Assembly: GCA_018374355.1 (NCBI GenBank)
Contig: JAHAFI010000050.1
Location: 1-14,553 of the forward strand
Direction of reading: 5' to 3'
Source of the DNA: Clostridiales bacterium
Lineage (GTDB): Bacteria > Bacillota > Clostridia > Lachnospirales > Lachnospiraceae
DNA: 14,553 nt
Below the pieces are notes generated by a model. The model saw only the letters and a list, made by a program, of their open reading frames with translations, made no database searches and was not told the origin of the DNA. A program made the translations under genes and the position numbers. Each line of letters starts with the position of its first letter. The stretch's first letter is position 1. Positions 1 to 6,424 of the stretch are shown here, piece after piece.

Positions 1-97
1 AAGTAAGACCCCTTGAAGACGACGAGGTAGATAGGGCAGAGGTGGAAGTACAGCAATGTATGGAGCTGACTGTTACTAATCGGTCGAGGGTTTGACC
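1..97 (+). rRNA. 23S ribosomal RNA, 3' end only
   Basis: The window opens inside a 23S rRNA gene. The conserved 3'-terminal text is easy to recognise: GACGACGAGGTAGATAGG near 20-36, GAGCTGACTG near 63-72, and ACTAATCGGTCGAGGG at 75-90. The gene ends at about TTTGACC (91-97), the strand that would pair with the unseen 5' end. The exact mature end may differ by a few bases. The following 89 nt (98-186) hold no gene and are too short for a 5S rRNA, so the operon passes straight into tRNA genes. Confidence 0.93.
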
Positions 98-186
98 TGA
101 GAGCTTGAGAGATCAAGTGAAAGCGGTCAATCGCAGGAAGCAAAAGAAGGATGTAACGTGTATGCAGTTTTGAAGGTACATAATAA

Positions 187-260
187 GGCCTAGTGGCTCA
201 GTTGGTTAGAGCGCCGCCCTGTCACGGCGGAGGTCGAGGGTTCGAGTCCCTTCTGGGTCG
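187..260 (+). tRNA. tRNA-Asp (GTC)
   Basis: A full cloverleaf is visible in 74 nt. The acceptor stem GGCCTAG pairs with CTGGGTC, with two G-U pairs. The anticodon stem is CCGCC/GGCGG around loop CTGTCAC, with anticodon GTC at 221-223. The T arm is GAGGG-TTCGAGT-CCCTT. The discriminator is G, as expected for Asp. CCA is not encoded. It is the first of seven tRNAs behind the rRNA operon. Confidence 0.97.
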
Positions 261-297
261 TTTATGAGGAGAAAATCTTCATAAATCATAAAAATTT

Positions 298-370
298 GGG
301 ATCTTAGCTCAGCTGGGAGAGCATCTGCCTTACAAGCAGAGGGTCACAGGTTCGAGCCCTGTAGGTCCCA
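298..370 (+). tRNA. tRNA-Val (TAC)
   Basis: A 73-nt cloverleaf. The acceptor stem is GGGATCT/AGGTCCC, the anticodon stem TCTGC/GCAGA, and the anticodon TAC lies at 331-333. The T arm is ACAGG-TTCGAGC-CCTGT and the discriminator is A. CCA is not encoded; the gene is followed by a T run. Confidence 0.97.
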
Positions 371-379
371 TTTTTTTAA

Positions 380-452
380 GCCGATGTGGCTCAATTGGCA
401 GAGCAGCTGATTTGTAATCAGCAGGTTATCGGTTCGAGTCCGATCATCGGCT
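380..452 (+). tRNA. tRNA-Thr (TGT)
   Basis: A 73-nt cloverleaf starting nine bases after tRNA-Val. The acceptor stem is GCCGATG/CATCGGC, the anticodon stem GCTGA/TCAGC, and the anticodon TGT lies at 413-415. The T arm is ATCGG-TTCGAGT-CCGAT and the discriminator is T. CCA is not encoded. Confidence 0.97.
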
Positions 453-503
453 TTACGTTGAGTAATCAACGTGATATCGAACAATTAAATATCGGTATCT
501 TAT

Positions 504-585
504 GGATGGATTCCCGAGTGGCCAAAGGGGACAGACTGTAAATCTGCTGCAAATTGCTTCGGTGGTTCGAATCCACCTCCATCCA
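504..585 (+). tRNA. tRNA-Tyr (GTA)
   Basis: An 82-nt class II tRNA with a long variable arm, as tRNA-Tyr has in bacteria. The acceptor stem is GGATGGA/TCCATCC, the anticodon GTA lies at 538-540, and the discriminator is A. The variable arm lies between the anticodon stem and the GGTGG-TTCGAAT-CCACC T arm. CCA is not encoded. Confidence 0.96.
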
Positions 586-612
586 TTTCACTTTTAAGTG
601 ACAATATATTAT

Positions 613-686
613 CGCGGGATGGAGCAGTCTGGAAGCTCGTCGGGCTCATAACCCGAAGGTCGCAGGTTCAAATCCTGCTCCCGCAA
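613..686 (+). tRNA. initiator tRNA-fMet (CAT)
   Basis: This is the initiator and not the elongator. The first acceptor pair is a C-A mismatch (CGCGGGA against TCCCGCA), and the anticodon stem ends in the diagnostic three G-C pairs (GGG...CCC). The anticodon CAT lies at 647-649. The length is 74 nt, and CCA is not encoded. Confidence 0.97.
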
Positions 687-690
687 TTTT

Positions 691-763
691 GCCCAGATAG
701 CTCAGTTGGTAGAGCAGTGGACTGAAAATCCACGTGTCGCTGGTTCGATTCCGGCTCTGGGCA
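691..763 (+). tRNA. tRNA-Phe (GAA)
   Basis: A 73-nt cloverleaf only four bases after tRNA-fMet. The acceptor stem is GCCCAGA/TCTGGGC, the anticodon stem GTGGA/TCCAC, and the anticodon GAA lies at 724-726. The T arm is GCTGG-TTCGATT-CCGGC and the discriminator is A. CCA is not encoded. Confidence 0.97.
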
Positions 764-768
764 TTGAT

Positions 769-841
769 GGGGTATTAGCTCAGTCGGTAGAGCACTTGAC
801 TTTTAATCAAGTTGTCCGGGGTTCGAATCCCCGATGCCTCA
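769..841 (+). tRNA. tRNA-Lys (TTT)
   Basis: A 73-nt cloverleaf. The acceptor stem is GGGGTAT/ATGCCTC with one G-U pair, the anticodon stem CTTGA/TCAAG, and the anticodon TTT lies at 802-804. The T arm is CGGGG-TTCGAAT-CCCCG and the discriminator is A. CCA is not encoded. It is the last tRNA before the terminators. Confidence 0.97.
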
Positions 842-845
842 CTTG

Positions 846-880
846 AGACAGAAACTGTTTAGTTTTTGTCTTTTTTTATT
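846..880 (+). terminator. Terminator of the rRNA-tRNA transcript
   Basis: An 11-bp stem (846-856 with 861-871, one G-U pair) closes a four-base loop GTTT and is followed directly by a run of T. This is a standard intrinsic terminator placed five bases after tRNA-Lys. Confidence 0.88.
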
Positions 881-910
881 CCCGCAGGCAACGAGCCAAG
901 CGGGGTTTTT
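881..910 (+). terminator. Second terminator-like hairpin
   Basis: CCCGC (881-885) pairs with GCGGG (900-904), and inside it GGC (887-889) pairs with GCC (895-897). A GTTTTT run follows. It lies directly behind the first terminator. The sequence GTTTTTGACTCCC at its 3' side recurs at 14060-14072, so it may belong to a dispersed repeat as well as act as a backup terminator. Confidence 0.55.
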
Positions 911-913
911 GAC

Positions 914-957
914 TCCCATAAAAGCAGGTCTGTGATCCGGATTTTATGGGATTTTTT
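914..957 (+). terminator. Third terminator hairpin before the fab promoter
   Basis: A perfect 10-bp inverted repeat, TCCCATAAAA (914-923) with TTTTATGGGA (942-951), encloses 18 bases and is followed by six T. It is the third hairpin in a row and would insulate the weaker fatty acid operon from rRNA transcription. Confidence 0.75.
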
Positions 958-975
958 AATTTCTGTAAATTGTTC

Positions 976-1004
976 TTGACAAAGTAGATGCTCAGATATA
1001 TACT
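976..1004 (+). promoter_or_regulatory. Sigma-A promoter of the acpP/fab cluster
   Basis: The -35 box TTGACA (976-981) matches consensus. It is separated by exactly 17 bases from TATACT (999-1004), which matches five of six -10 positions. The predicted start is near 1011, about 50 bases before acpP. A palindromic operator overlaps the -10 box and the predicted start site, so repression by steric block is expected. Confidence 0.88.
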
Positions 1005-1020
1005 TTGAATATCAAAATAT
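1000..1020. promoter_or_regulatory. FabT-type operator overlapping the acpP promoter
   Basis: The core is a perfect palindrome TTTGA-ATA-TCAAA at 1004-1016, extended by ATA/TAT on each side with one mismatched pair. It resembles the operator known for FabT, the MarR-family repressor of fatty acid synthesis in streptococci (TTTGA-N3-TCAAA type). It overlaps the -10 box. A second copy with the same core lies before fabD. No MarR-type gene is in the window, so the regulator would be encoded elsewhere. Family assignment of the regulator is inference. Confidence 0.7.
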
Positions 1021-1061
1021 TTGAAAAGAAAAATATATTTAATATTTAAGGAGAAATTCAC

Positions 1062-1295
1062 ATGTTTGAAGAAATGAAAGAAATTATTGCAGAACAGTTA
1101 AATTGCGAAGCTGATACAATTACAGAAGAGACATCTTTTAAGGATGATCTGAGCGCTGATTCTCTGGATTTATTTGAACTGGTAATGGCGTTGGAAGAAA
1201 AATATGAAGTTGAGATTCCATCTGAAGAGCTGGCTGAGCTGACAACAGTTGGAAGCGTTATCAATTACCTGAAAAGCAAAGGTGTGGAGGCATAG
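1062..1295 (+). CDS. acpP: Acyl carrier protein
   Basis: This 77-residue acidic protein carries the growing acyl chain in type II fatty acid synthesis. It is the usual length for the family. The phosphopantetheine attachment serine is S34 in the DSLD motif, followed by LFELVMALEEKYEVEI, the conserved helix II region. The start is an ATG with AAGGAG eight bases upstream (1048-1053). It is the first gene of the fab cluster, immediately behind a near-consensus promoter and operator. A hairpin spans its stop codon, which could let acpP be expressed more than the genes behind it, in keeping with the high cellular demand for ACP. The identification is secure. Confidence 0.97.
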   Translation: MFEEMKEIIAEQLNCEADTITEETSFKDDLSADSLDLFELVMALEEKYEVEIPSEELAELTTVGSVINYLKSKGVEA

Positions 1296-1307
1296 TCCAC
1301 ACCTTTT
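1278..1307 (+). terminator. Hairpin across the acpP stop codon, possible attenuator
   Basis: An 11-bp perfect stem (1278-1288 with 1296-1306) encloses a seven-base loop that contains the acpP TAG stop. Only four T (1304-1307), partly in the stem, end it, so termination would be partial. It could also protect the acpP message from 3' decay. fabK follows with no visible promoter of its own, so complete termination is unlikely. Confidence 0.55.
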
Positions 1308-1354
1308 CTAAAGAATATAAGTACGCCTCGGCGGCATTTAAGTAGGAGGAAGTT

Positions 1355-2290
1355 ATGAAAACAAGAGTAACGGAATTACTGGGAATTAAATATCCGATTA
1401 TTCAGGGCGGTATGGCATGGGTAGCAGAACATCATCTTGCGGCAGCCGTATCCGAGGCAGGAGGATTGGGGCTGATTGGAGCAGCCAGCGCTCCGGCTGA
1501 AATCGTTCGAGATGAAATAAAAAAAGCAAAAGAGCTGACAGATAAACCATTTGGAGTAAATGTAATGCTGCTGAATCCAAATGCAGAGGAAGTGGCAAAG
1601 GTAATTGTGGAAGAGGGTATCAAAGTAGTTACAACAGGAGCAGGTACTCCTGAAAAATTTATGCCTATGTGGAAGGAAGCAGGAATCAAGGTGATTCCGG
1701 TGGTGGCTTCTGTGGCTATGGCAAAGAGAATGGAACGCTGCGGCGCAGATGCTGTAGTTGTGGAGGGAATGGAAGCCGGGGGACATATTGGTTCACAGAC
1801 TACCATGACGCTGGTTCCCCAGATTGTGGATGCAGTGAGCATTCCGGTAATTGCGGCAGGAGGAATCGGTGATGGAAGAGGATTTGCAGCGGCATTTATG
1901 CTGGGAGCTGAGGCCGTACAGATGGGAACTCGTTTTGTGGTGGCAGAGGAATCAATCGTACATGAAAATTATAAAGACCGCATTATCAAGGCAAAAGATA
2001 TTGATTCTGTGGTGACAGGACAGTCCACAGGCCATCCGATTCGCGTTTTAAGAAATCAGATGACAAAGGAATATATAAAGAAAGAACAGGAGGGAGCTTC
2101 CTTTGAAGAACTGGAACTTATGACATTGGGCGCACTGAGAAGAGCGGTGATCGAAGGGGATGTTACCAGAGGAAGTTTGATGGCCGGACAGATTGCAGGT
2201 CTGGTAAGCAAAAAGCAGAGCTGTAAAGAAATTATGGAAGAGATTATGTGTGAAGCTGAGAAGCTTTTAAATATAGAAAAGACGATTTAA
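1355..2290 (+). CDS. fabK: Enoyl-ACP reductase II (FMN-dependent)
   Basis: FabK performs the last step of each elongation cycle, reducing trans-2-enoyl-ACP with FMN and NAD(P)H. The 311-residue TIM-barrel protein follows the family closely: YPIIQGGMAWVA at 13-24, GVNVMLLNP at 67-75, TTGAGTPEKF at 93-102, EGMEAGGHIG at 137-146 with the catalytic-type histidine H144, PVIAAGGIGDG near 164-174, and QMGTRFVVAEES. It looks very like pneumococcal FabK, including the position of H144. The start is ATG with AGGAGG at 1344-1349. It follows acpP by 59 bases. FabK-type reductases are insensitive to triclosan, unlike FabI. A second, more distant homologue ends the cluster. Confidence 0.95.
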   Translation: MKTRVTELLGIKYPIIQGGMAWVAEHHLAAAVSEAGGLGLIGAASAPAEIVRDEIKKAKELTDKPFGVNVMLLNPNAEEVAKVIVEEGIKVVTTGAGTPEKFMPMWKEAGIKVIPVVASVAMAKRMERCGADAVVVEGMEAGGHIGSQTTMTLVPQIVDAVSIPVIAAGGIGDGRGFAAAFMLGAEAVQMGTRFVVAEESIVHENYKDRIIKAKDIDSVVTGQSTGHPIRVLRNQMTKEYIKKEQEGASFEELELMTLGALRRAVIEGDVTRGSLMAGQIAGLVSKKQSCKEIMEEIMCEAEKLLNIEKTI

Positions 2291-2317
2291 AAATTAGAGA
2301 GATATATCAACTGGCGA

Positions 2318-2342
2318 GGGCTGGACATGAGCTGTCCGGCCT
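2318..2342 (+). other. Strong hairpin in the fabK-fabD gap
   Basis: A stem of about 10 bp (2318-2327 with 2333-2342, containing G-U pairs) closes the loop TGAGC. No T run follows, so it is not a normal terminator. It lies just before the second FabT-type palindrome and may be an RNA processing or stability element. Confidence 0.45.
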
Positions 2343-2351
2343 AAACATAAA

Positions 2352-2380
2352 CTATATACTTTGAATATCAAAATATATAG
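2352..2380. promoter_or_regulatory. Second FabT-type operator, before fabD
   Basis: The 29-base palindrome has the core TTTGA-ATA-TCAAA (2360-2372), flanked by CTATATA and TATATAG, with only one mismatched pair across its whole length. Its central 18 bases or so (TATACTTTGAATATCAAA) repeat the acpP operator. It contains a possible -10 box TATACT (2355-2360), but 17 bases upstream there is only CTGTCC, a poor -35. It may control a weak internal promoter or act as a roadblock to transcription coming from fabK. Confidence 0.68.
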
Positions 2381-2434
2381 TGAAAATAAGGATGATTAAT
2401 TATAACAGGAAGATTAGAGAGTTTGGAGGAAAAT

Positions 2435-3355
2435 ATGGGTAAACTTGCATTGGTATTTCCGGGACAGGGATCTCAGTATGTGGGAATGGGAAAAGATTTC
2501 TATGAGCAGATTCCGGTGTGCCGACAGGTATATGAAACCGCTTCAGAGGTGACAGGGATTGATATCCCGGCGCTGTGTTTTGAAGAAAATGAAAACATTC
2601 ACATTACAGAATTCACACAGATTGCCATGATTGCCACAGAAGCGGCAATTTTGGCAGCGCTTCGTGAAAAAGGGATTCAGGCGCAGGTTCATGCAGGGCT
2701 CAGTCTGGGCGAGTATGGCGCATTGATTGCTTCCGGTGTGTTGTCTTTGGAGGATGCGTTCCGAGTGGTACGGCGGAGAGGAATTCTGATGCAGGAGGCG
2801 GTTCCCACAGGAGGAGCTATGAGTGCTGTTCTGGGAATGGACGGAGAAAAGATTGCAGAAATTTGTTCCACAGTGGATGGAATCGTGTCTGTAGCTAATT
2901 ATAACTGTCCGGGGCAGATCGTGATTACAGGAGAAGCGAAAGCGGTTTCTGAGGCATCTGAGAAACTGAAAGAAGCGGGGGCAAAGAGATGCATCCCATT
3001 GAAGGTAAGTGGCCCGTTTCATTCCGCTATGCTGAAAGAAGCAGGAGAAAAGCTGAGAGAGGATCTGGAAAATGTGGAAGTAAAAGAAATTTCCGTACCG
3101 TATATTACCAATGTAACGGCGGACTATGTGACAGAGCCTGCACAGGTGAAAGAACTGCTGAAACGGCAGGTATTTTCTTCTGTAAAATGGCAGCAGAGCG
3201 TGGAACGGATGATAGAAGACGGTGTAGATACGTTTATTGAAGTGGGACCGGGAAAAACGCTGACAGGATTTTTAAAGAAAATCAACCGGACGGTAACAGG
3301 TCTCCATGTGGAAACTGTAGAGGAATTGGAAAAATTGGAGATTAAAAAAGACTGA
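2435..3355 (+). CDS. fabD: Malonyl-CoA:ACP transacylase
   Basis: FabD moves the malonyl group from CoA to ACP, supplying extender units to FabF. The 306-residue protein has the family landmarks: FPGQGSQ at 8-14, the nucleophile S90 in GLSLG, R115 in VVRRRG, which holds the malonyl carboxylate, and H196 in GPFHSAM. The length is normal. I start it at ATG 2435 because GGAGGA (2425-2430) lies directly before it. A TTG at 2423 would add four residues, lies at the edge of that ribosome binding site and has none of its own. It follows fabK by 144 bases that contain a hairpin and an operator-like palindrome, so its expression may be adjusted separately from acpP-fabK. Confidence 0.95.
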   Translation: MGKLALVFPGQGSQYVGMGKDFYEQIPVCRQVYETASEVTGIDIPALCFEENENIHITEFTQIAMIATEAAILAALREKGIQAQVHAGLSLGEYGALIASGVLSLEDAFRVVRRRGILMQEAVPTGGAMSAVLGMDGEKIAEICSTVDGIVSVANYNCPGQIVITGEAKAVSEASEKLKEAGAKRCIPLKVSGPFHSAMLKEAGEKLREDLENVEVKEISVPYITNVTADYVTEPAQVKELLKRQVFSSVKWQQSVERMIEDGVDTFIEVGPGKTLTGFLKKINRTVTGLHVETVEELEKLEIKKD

Positions 3356-3522
3356 GGATATTAAGAGCTGTTCGCAGCAAGTATGCAAAGATATCTTAAA
3401 CAACGTATAAAAGTGGAAAAACACAGTGAAATGTGGATAACAGAAAAAAATAACGGAAGAACCGTGTATAACGTTAATTATTCACTGTAACATCATCTAA
3501 TTGTTAAAAAGAGGAAAGAAGC
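3356..3522 (+). other. fabD-fabG intergenic gap, 167 nt
   Basis: There is no gene here. Two nested inverted repeats are visible: ACAGTGAA (3423-3430) with TTCACTGT (3481-3488), and TAACG (3451-3455) with CGTTA (3472-3476). Such a structure would form in the mRNA leader of fabG. No good promoter or FabT-type palindrome is seen. A ribosome binding site GAGGAAAG (3511-3518) precedes fabG. Confidence 0.4.
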
Positions 3523-4260
3523 ATGGACAAAAAAGTAGCATTGGTTACAGGGGCAAGCCGGGGAATCGGACGTCAGGTGGCGCTGACACTGGCAAGGGAC
3601 GGGGCATTTGTAATCGTGAATTATAACGGTTCCCAAGAGAGAGCCATGGAAGTAGTAAACACCATCAAAGAAAATGGAGGAGATGCAGCAGCGTATCGGT
3701 GTAATGTATCGGATTTTACCATGACAGAAGAGATGGTAAAGGATTTGATCAAGACTTACGGGCATGTGGACATTTTGGTGAATAACGCAGGAATCACCAG
3801 AGACAACCTGATTATGAAGATGAGTGAAGAAGATTTTGACAAGGTTATCGAGACAAACCTGAAAGGATGCTTTAATACCATCCGTCACCTGACCCGGCAG
3901 ATGCTGAAACAGAGAAGCGGAAAGATCATCAACATTGCCTCTGTATCCGGTGTGCTGGGAAATGCAGGTCAGGCCAACTATGCAGCTTCCAAAGCGGGAA
4001 TCATCGGTCTGACGAAGACGATGGCGAGAGAGCTGGCAAGCCGCGGCATCAACGTCAATGCAATTGCTCCCGGATTTATACGGACAGAAATGACAGATGT
4101 ATTATCTGATGCGGTAAAGGAAACAGTTACAGCTCAGATTCCTCTGAAAAAATTCGGAAAGACAGAAGACATCGCAGAAATGGCAGCATTTCTTGCATCT
4201 GAGAAAGCAGACTATATTACGGGTCAGGTCATCAACGTGGATGGCGGAATGGCAATGTAA
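3523..4260 (+). CDS. fabG: 3-oxoacyl-ACP reductase
   Basis: FabG reduces 3-ketoacyl-ACP to 3-hydroxyacyl-ACP with NADPH. It is a 245-residue short-chain dehydrogenase of normal length. The Rossmann glycine motif GASRGIG is at 10-16 and NNAG at 87-90. The catalytic residues are N112, S140, Y153 and K157, with the usual 13-residue spacing from Ser to Tyr in SVSGVLGNAGQANYAASK. The C-terminal GQVINVDGG motif is present. The start ATG has GAGGAAAG upstream. It is preceded by a structured 167-base gap and followed after nine bases by fabF, with which it is surely co-transcribed. Confidence 0.96.
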   Translation: MDKKVALVTGASRGIGRQVALTLARDGAFVIVNYNGSQERAMEVVNTIKENGGDAAAYRCNVSDFTMTEEMVKDLIKTYGHVDILVNNAGITRDNLIMKMSEEDFDKVIETNLKGCFNTIRHLTRQMLKQRSGKIINIASVSGVLGNAGQANYAASKAGIIGLTKTMARELASRGINVNAIAPGFIRTEMTDVLSDAVKETVTAQIPLKKFGKTEDIAEMAAFLASEKADYITGQVINVDGGMAM

Positions 4261-4269
4261 GGAGGAAAT

Positions 4270-5505
4270 ATGAGAAGAGTTGTAGTTACCGGTATGGGAG
4301 CAGTCACACCGATTGGAACAGGTGTGGAAAAGTTCTGGGAAAATATAAAGAAAAAAACATTGGGTTTTGGAGAAATCACCTATTTTGATACTACAGATTT
4401 TAAAGTGAAAATTGCCGCGCAGGTAAAGGATTTCGTGGCAAAGGAACATATGGATTTTAAGGCTGCCAAAAGAATGGAGCTTTTCTGCCAGTATGCAGTA
4501 GCTGCTGCGAAAGAAGCATTCCTGCAGGCTGGGCTGGATATGGAAAAGGAGGATCCGTACCGGGTGGGATGTTCTATCGGTTCGGGAATCGGAAGCCTTC
4601 AGGCTATGGAGACTGCGTGCAATAAGATTCAGGAAAAAGGTCCGTCCAGAGTGAATCCTCTGCTGGTGCCCCTGATGATTTCCAATATGGCTGCAGGAAA
4701 TGTATCGATTCAGTTGGGGCTGAAAGGAAAGAGCCTGAACGTGGTAACGGCCTGCGCGACAGGTACCCATTCCATTGGGGAGGCATACAGAAGCATCCAG
4801 TGCGGCGATGCGGATGTGATGCTGGCCGGGGGAACAGAGGCAAGTATCTGCCCCGTAGGGATTGCTGGATTTACCGCGCTTACTGCACTTTCTTCTTCCA
4901 CAGATCCGGAGAGATGTTCGATTCCTTTTGATAAGGATAGAAGCGGATTTGTTATGGGGGAAGGCTCCGGCGTGGTTGTTTTGGAAGAACTGGAACATGC
5001 GAAAAACAGGGGAGCAGAGATTCTGGCAGAGGTAGTTGGCTACGGAGCCACCAGCGATGCATTTCATATCACTTCTCCGGCAGAGGATGGTTCCGGCGCT
5101 GCAAAAGCCATGGAAAATGCCATCAAAGAAGCAGGAATTGCAAAAGAAGAAGTGACATACATCAATGCTCACGGAACCTCTACACACCACAACGATCTGT
5201 TTGAAACGAGAGCAATTAAATTACTGTTTGGAGATCATGCTTATGACATGAAGATCAACTCCACAAAATCTTTGATCGGACATCTGCTGGGAGCAGCAGG
5301 CGCTGTGGAATTTATAACCGGTGTAAAGGAAATTCAGGATGGATTTATTCACCCAACCGCAGGTTACACCACACCGGATGAGGAGTTGGATCTTGACTAT
5401 GTGGCAGGCGAGGGTGTGAAGGAAAATCTGATTTACGCACTTACCAATTCACTGGGCTTTGGCGGACACAATGCCAGCCTGTTACTGAAAAAATACGAGG
5501 GGTAA
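4270..5505 (+). CDS. fabF: 3-oxoacyl-ACP synthase II
   Basis: FabF condenses malonyl-ACP with acyl-ACP to elongate the chain. The 411-residue thiolase-fold protein has the catalytic triad of the family: C162 in TACATGTHS, H301 in NAHGTST and H338 in IGHLLGAAG, with K333 in NSTKS. The C-terminal GFGGHN loop is present. The start lies nine bases after fabG, and these nine bases are themselves the ribosome binding site GGAGG. After HGTST this protein reads HHND where many homologues have a proline (P-x-ND), a small deviation near the active site. No fabH or fabB is in the window, so initiation must rely on a synthase encoded elsewhere. Confidence 0.96.
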   Translation: MRRVVVTGMGAVTPIGTGVEKFWENIKKKTLGFGEITYFDTTDFKVKIAAQVKDFVAKEHMDFKAAKRMELFCQYAVAAAKEAFLQAGLDMEKEDPYRVGCSIGSGIGSLQAMETACNKIQEKGPSRVNPLLVPLMISNMAAGNVSIQLGLKGKSLNVVTACATGTHSIGEAYRSIQCGDADVMLAGGTEASICPVGIAGFTALTALSSSTDPERCSIPFDKDRSGFVMGEGSGVVVLEELEHAKNRGAEILAEVVGYGATSDAFHITSPAEDGSGAAKAMENAIKEAGIAKEEVTYINAHGTSTHHNDLFETRAIKLLFGDHAYDMKINSTKSLIGHLLGAAGAVEFITGVKEIQDGFIHPTAGYTTPDEELDLDYVAGEGVKENLIYALTNSLGFGGHNASLLLKKYEG

Positions 5506-5511
5506 AAATAG

Positions 5512-5964
5512 ATGGAATTTGAAAATCTGATAACATTGATCAAAACAGTATCATCCTCAAATATCACTTCTTTTTCCATGAAGGATGGGGAGTTTAAAAT
5601 TTCCATGGGAAAAGAACAGAGAGAAGTAATTGTGACTGCACAGGAGGGTACAACTGTGATTCCTGCGGCAGCAGTCGGAAATATTGCTCCTGCGGATAAC
5701 GTACAGGATGAGGAAGAGTCGGCAGTTTTCGGTAATGAAGTGAAAGCTCCTCTGGTGGGAACCTTTTACAGCGCTTCTGCGCCGGATGCAGAACCCTTTG
5801 TAAAAGTGGGAGATACGGTGAAAAAAGGCCAGACGCTGGGAATCATCGAGGCTATGAAGCTGATGAATGAGATTGAATGTGAATATGACGGAGTAGTGGA
5901 AACAATCGGCATTGAAAATGGGCAGATGGTTGAATATGGACAGACTTTATTTGTGATTCGGTAA
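5512..5964 (+). CDS. accB: Biotin carboxyl carrier protein of acetyl-CoA carboxylase
   Basis: AccB carries the carboxyl group on biotin between AccC and the carboxyltransferase. The 150-residue protein has an N-terminal helical part, a linker with Ala/Pro and acidic residues at about 45-75, and a biotinyl domain from about 76 to 150. K116 in the motif EAMKLMNEI is the biotinylated lysine. The acetyl-CoA carboxylase type thumb, APLVGTFYSASAPDAEPFV, is seen at 79-97. The ribosome binding site GAGGGG (5497-5502) lies inside the last codons of fabF, which points to translational coupling. Confidence 0.96.
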   Translation: MEFENLITLIKTVSSSNITSFSMKDGEFKISMGKEQREVIVTAQEGTTVIPAAAVGNIAPADNVQDEEESAVFGNEVKAPLVGTFYSASAPDAEPFVKVGDTVKKGQTLGIIEAMKLMNEIECEYDGVVETIGIENGQMVEYGQTLFVIR

Positions 5965-5980
5965 AGAAAGAGGTTAGAAA

Positions 5981-6409
5981 ATGGCTGTTTTAACAACGAA
6001 AGAAATTATGGATGTAATTCCTCACCGCCATCCGTTTTTACTGGTGGATACGATTGAGGAACTGGAGCCCGGCGTGAAAGCTGTGGGAAAAAAATGTGTT
6101 ACTTATGACGAGTATTTTTTTCGGGGACATTTTCCGGAAGAACCGGTAATGCCCGGTGTTTTGATCATTGAGGCGCTGGCTCAGGTGGGAGCTGTTTGCA
6201 TTTTGAAATGTGATCAGTTCAAAGGAAAAACGGCATATTTCGGCGGCATCAATAACTGCAGATTTAAAAAGAAGGTGGTTCCGGGTGATGTGCTGATGCT
6301 GGAAACGGAACTGATCAAACAGAAAGGGCCGATTGCTATTGCAAAAGCAACCGCTGCGGTAGACGGTAAGGTGGCCGCCGTGGCAGAACTGACTGTTGCC
6401 ATCGGCTGA
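5981..6409 (+). CDS. fabZ: 3-hydroxyacyl-ACP dehydratase
   Basis: FabZ removes water from 3-hydroxyacyl-ACP. The 142-residue hot-dog-fold protein has PHRHPFLLVD at 14-23, and the catalytic pair H50 in RGHFPEEPVMPGV and E64 in IIEALAQ, spaced as in E. coli FabZ (H54/E68). It follows accB by 16 bases with AGAGG as ribosome binding site. No FabA or FabM is in the window. In some clostridia FabZ together with FabF has been shown to support unsaturated fatty acid synthesis, so the same could hold here; that is inference. Confidence 0.95.
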   Translation: MAVLTTKEIMDVIPHRHPFLLVDTIEELEPGVKAVGKKCVTYDEYFFRGHFPEEPVMPGVLIIEALAQVGAVCILKCDQFKGKTAYFGGINNCRFKKKVVPGDVLMLETELIKQKGPIAIAKATAAVDGKVAAVAELTVAIG

Positions 6410-6424
6410 TAAAGGAGAGGACAG

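Noticed and set aside
98..186. Possible 5S rRNA in the 23S-tRNA gap
   Set aside because: At 89 bases it is shorter than a 5S gene, and no 5S core sequence is seen.
876..1061. A 61-codon - strand ORF before acpP
   Set aside because: It lies wholly over the terminator hairpins, the fab promoter and the operator, and shows no protein family features.
2423..2434. A TTG start four codons upstream of fabD
   Set aside because: The TTG sits at the edge of the fabD ribosome binding site and has no such site itself; ATG 2435 begins exactly at the family's usual N terminus.
4102..5190. A 362-codon - strand ORF opposite fabG/fabF
   Set aside because: It is rich in Cys, His and Ser with no recognisable domain, and it is antisense to two clear enzymes with intact catalytic motifs.
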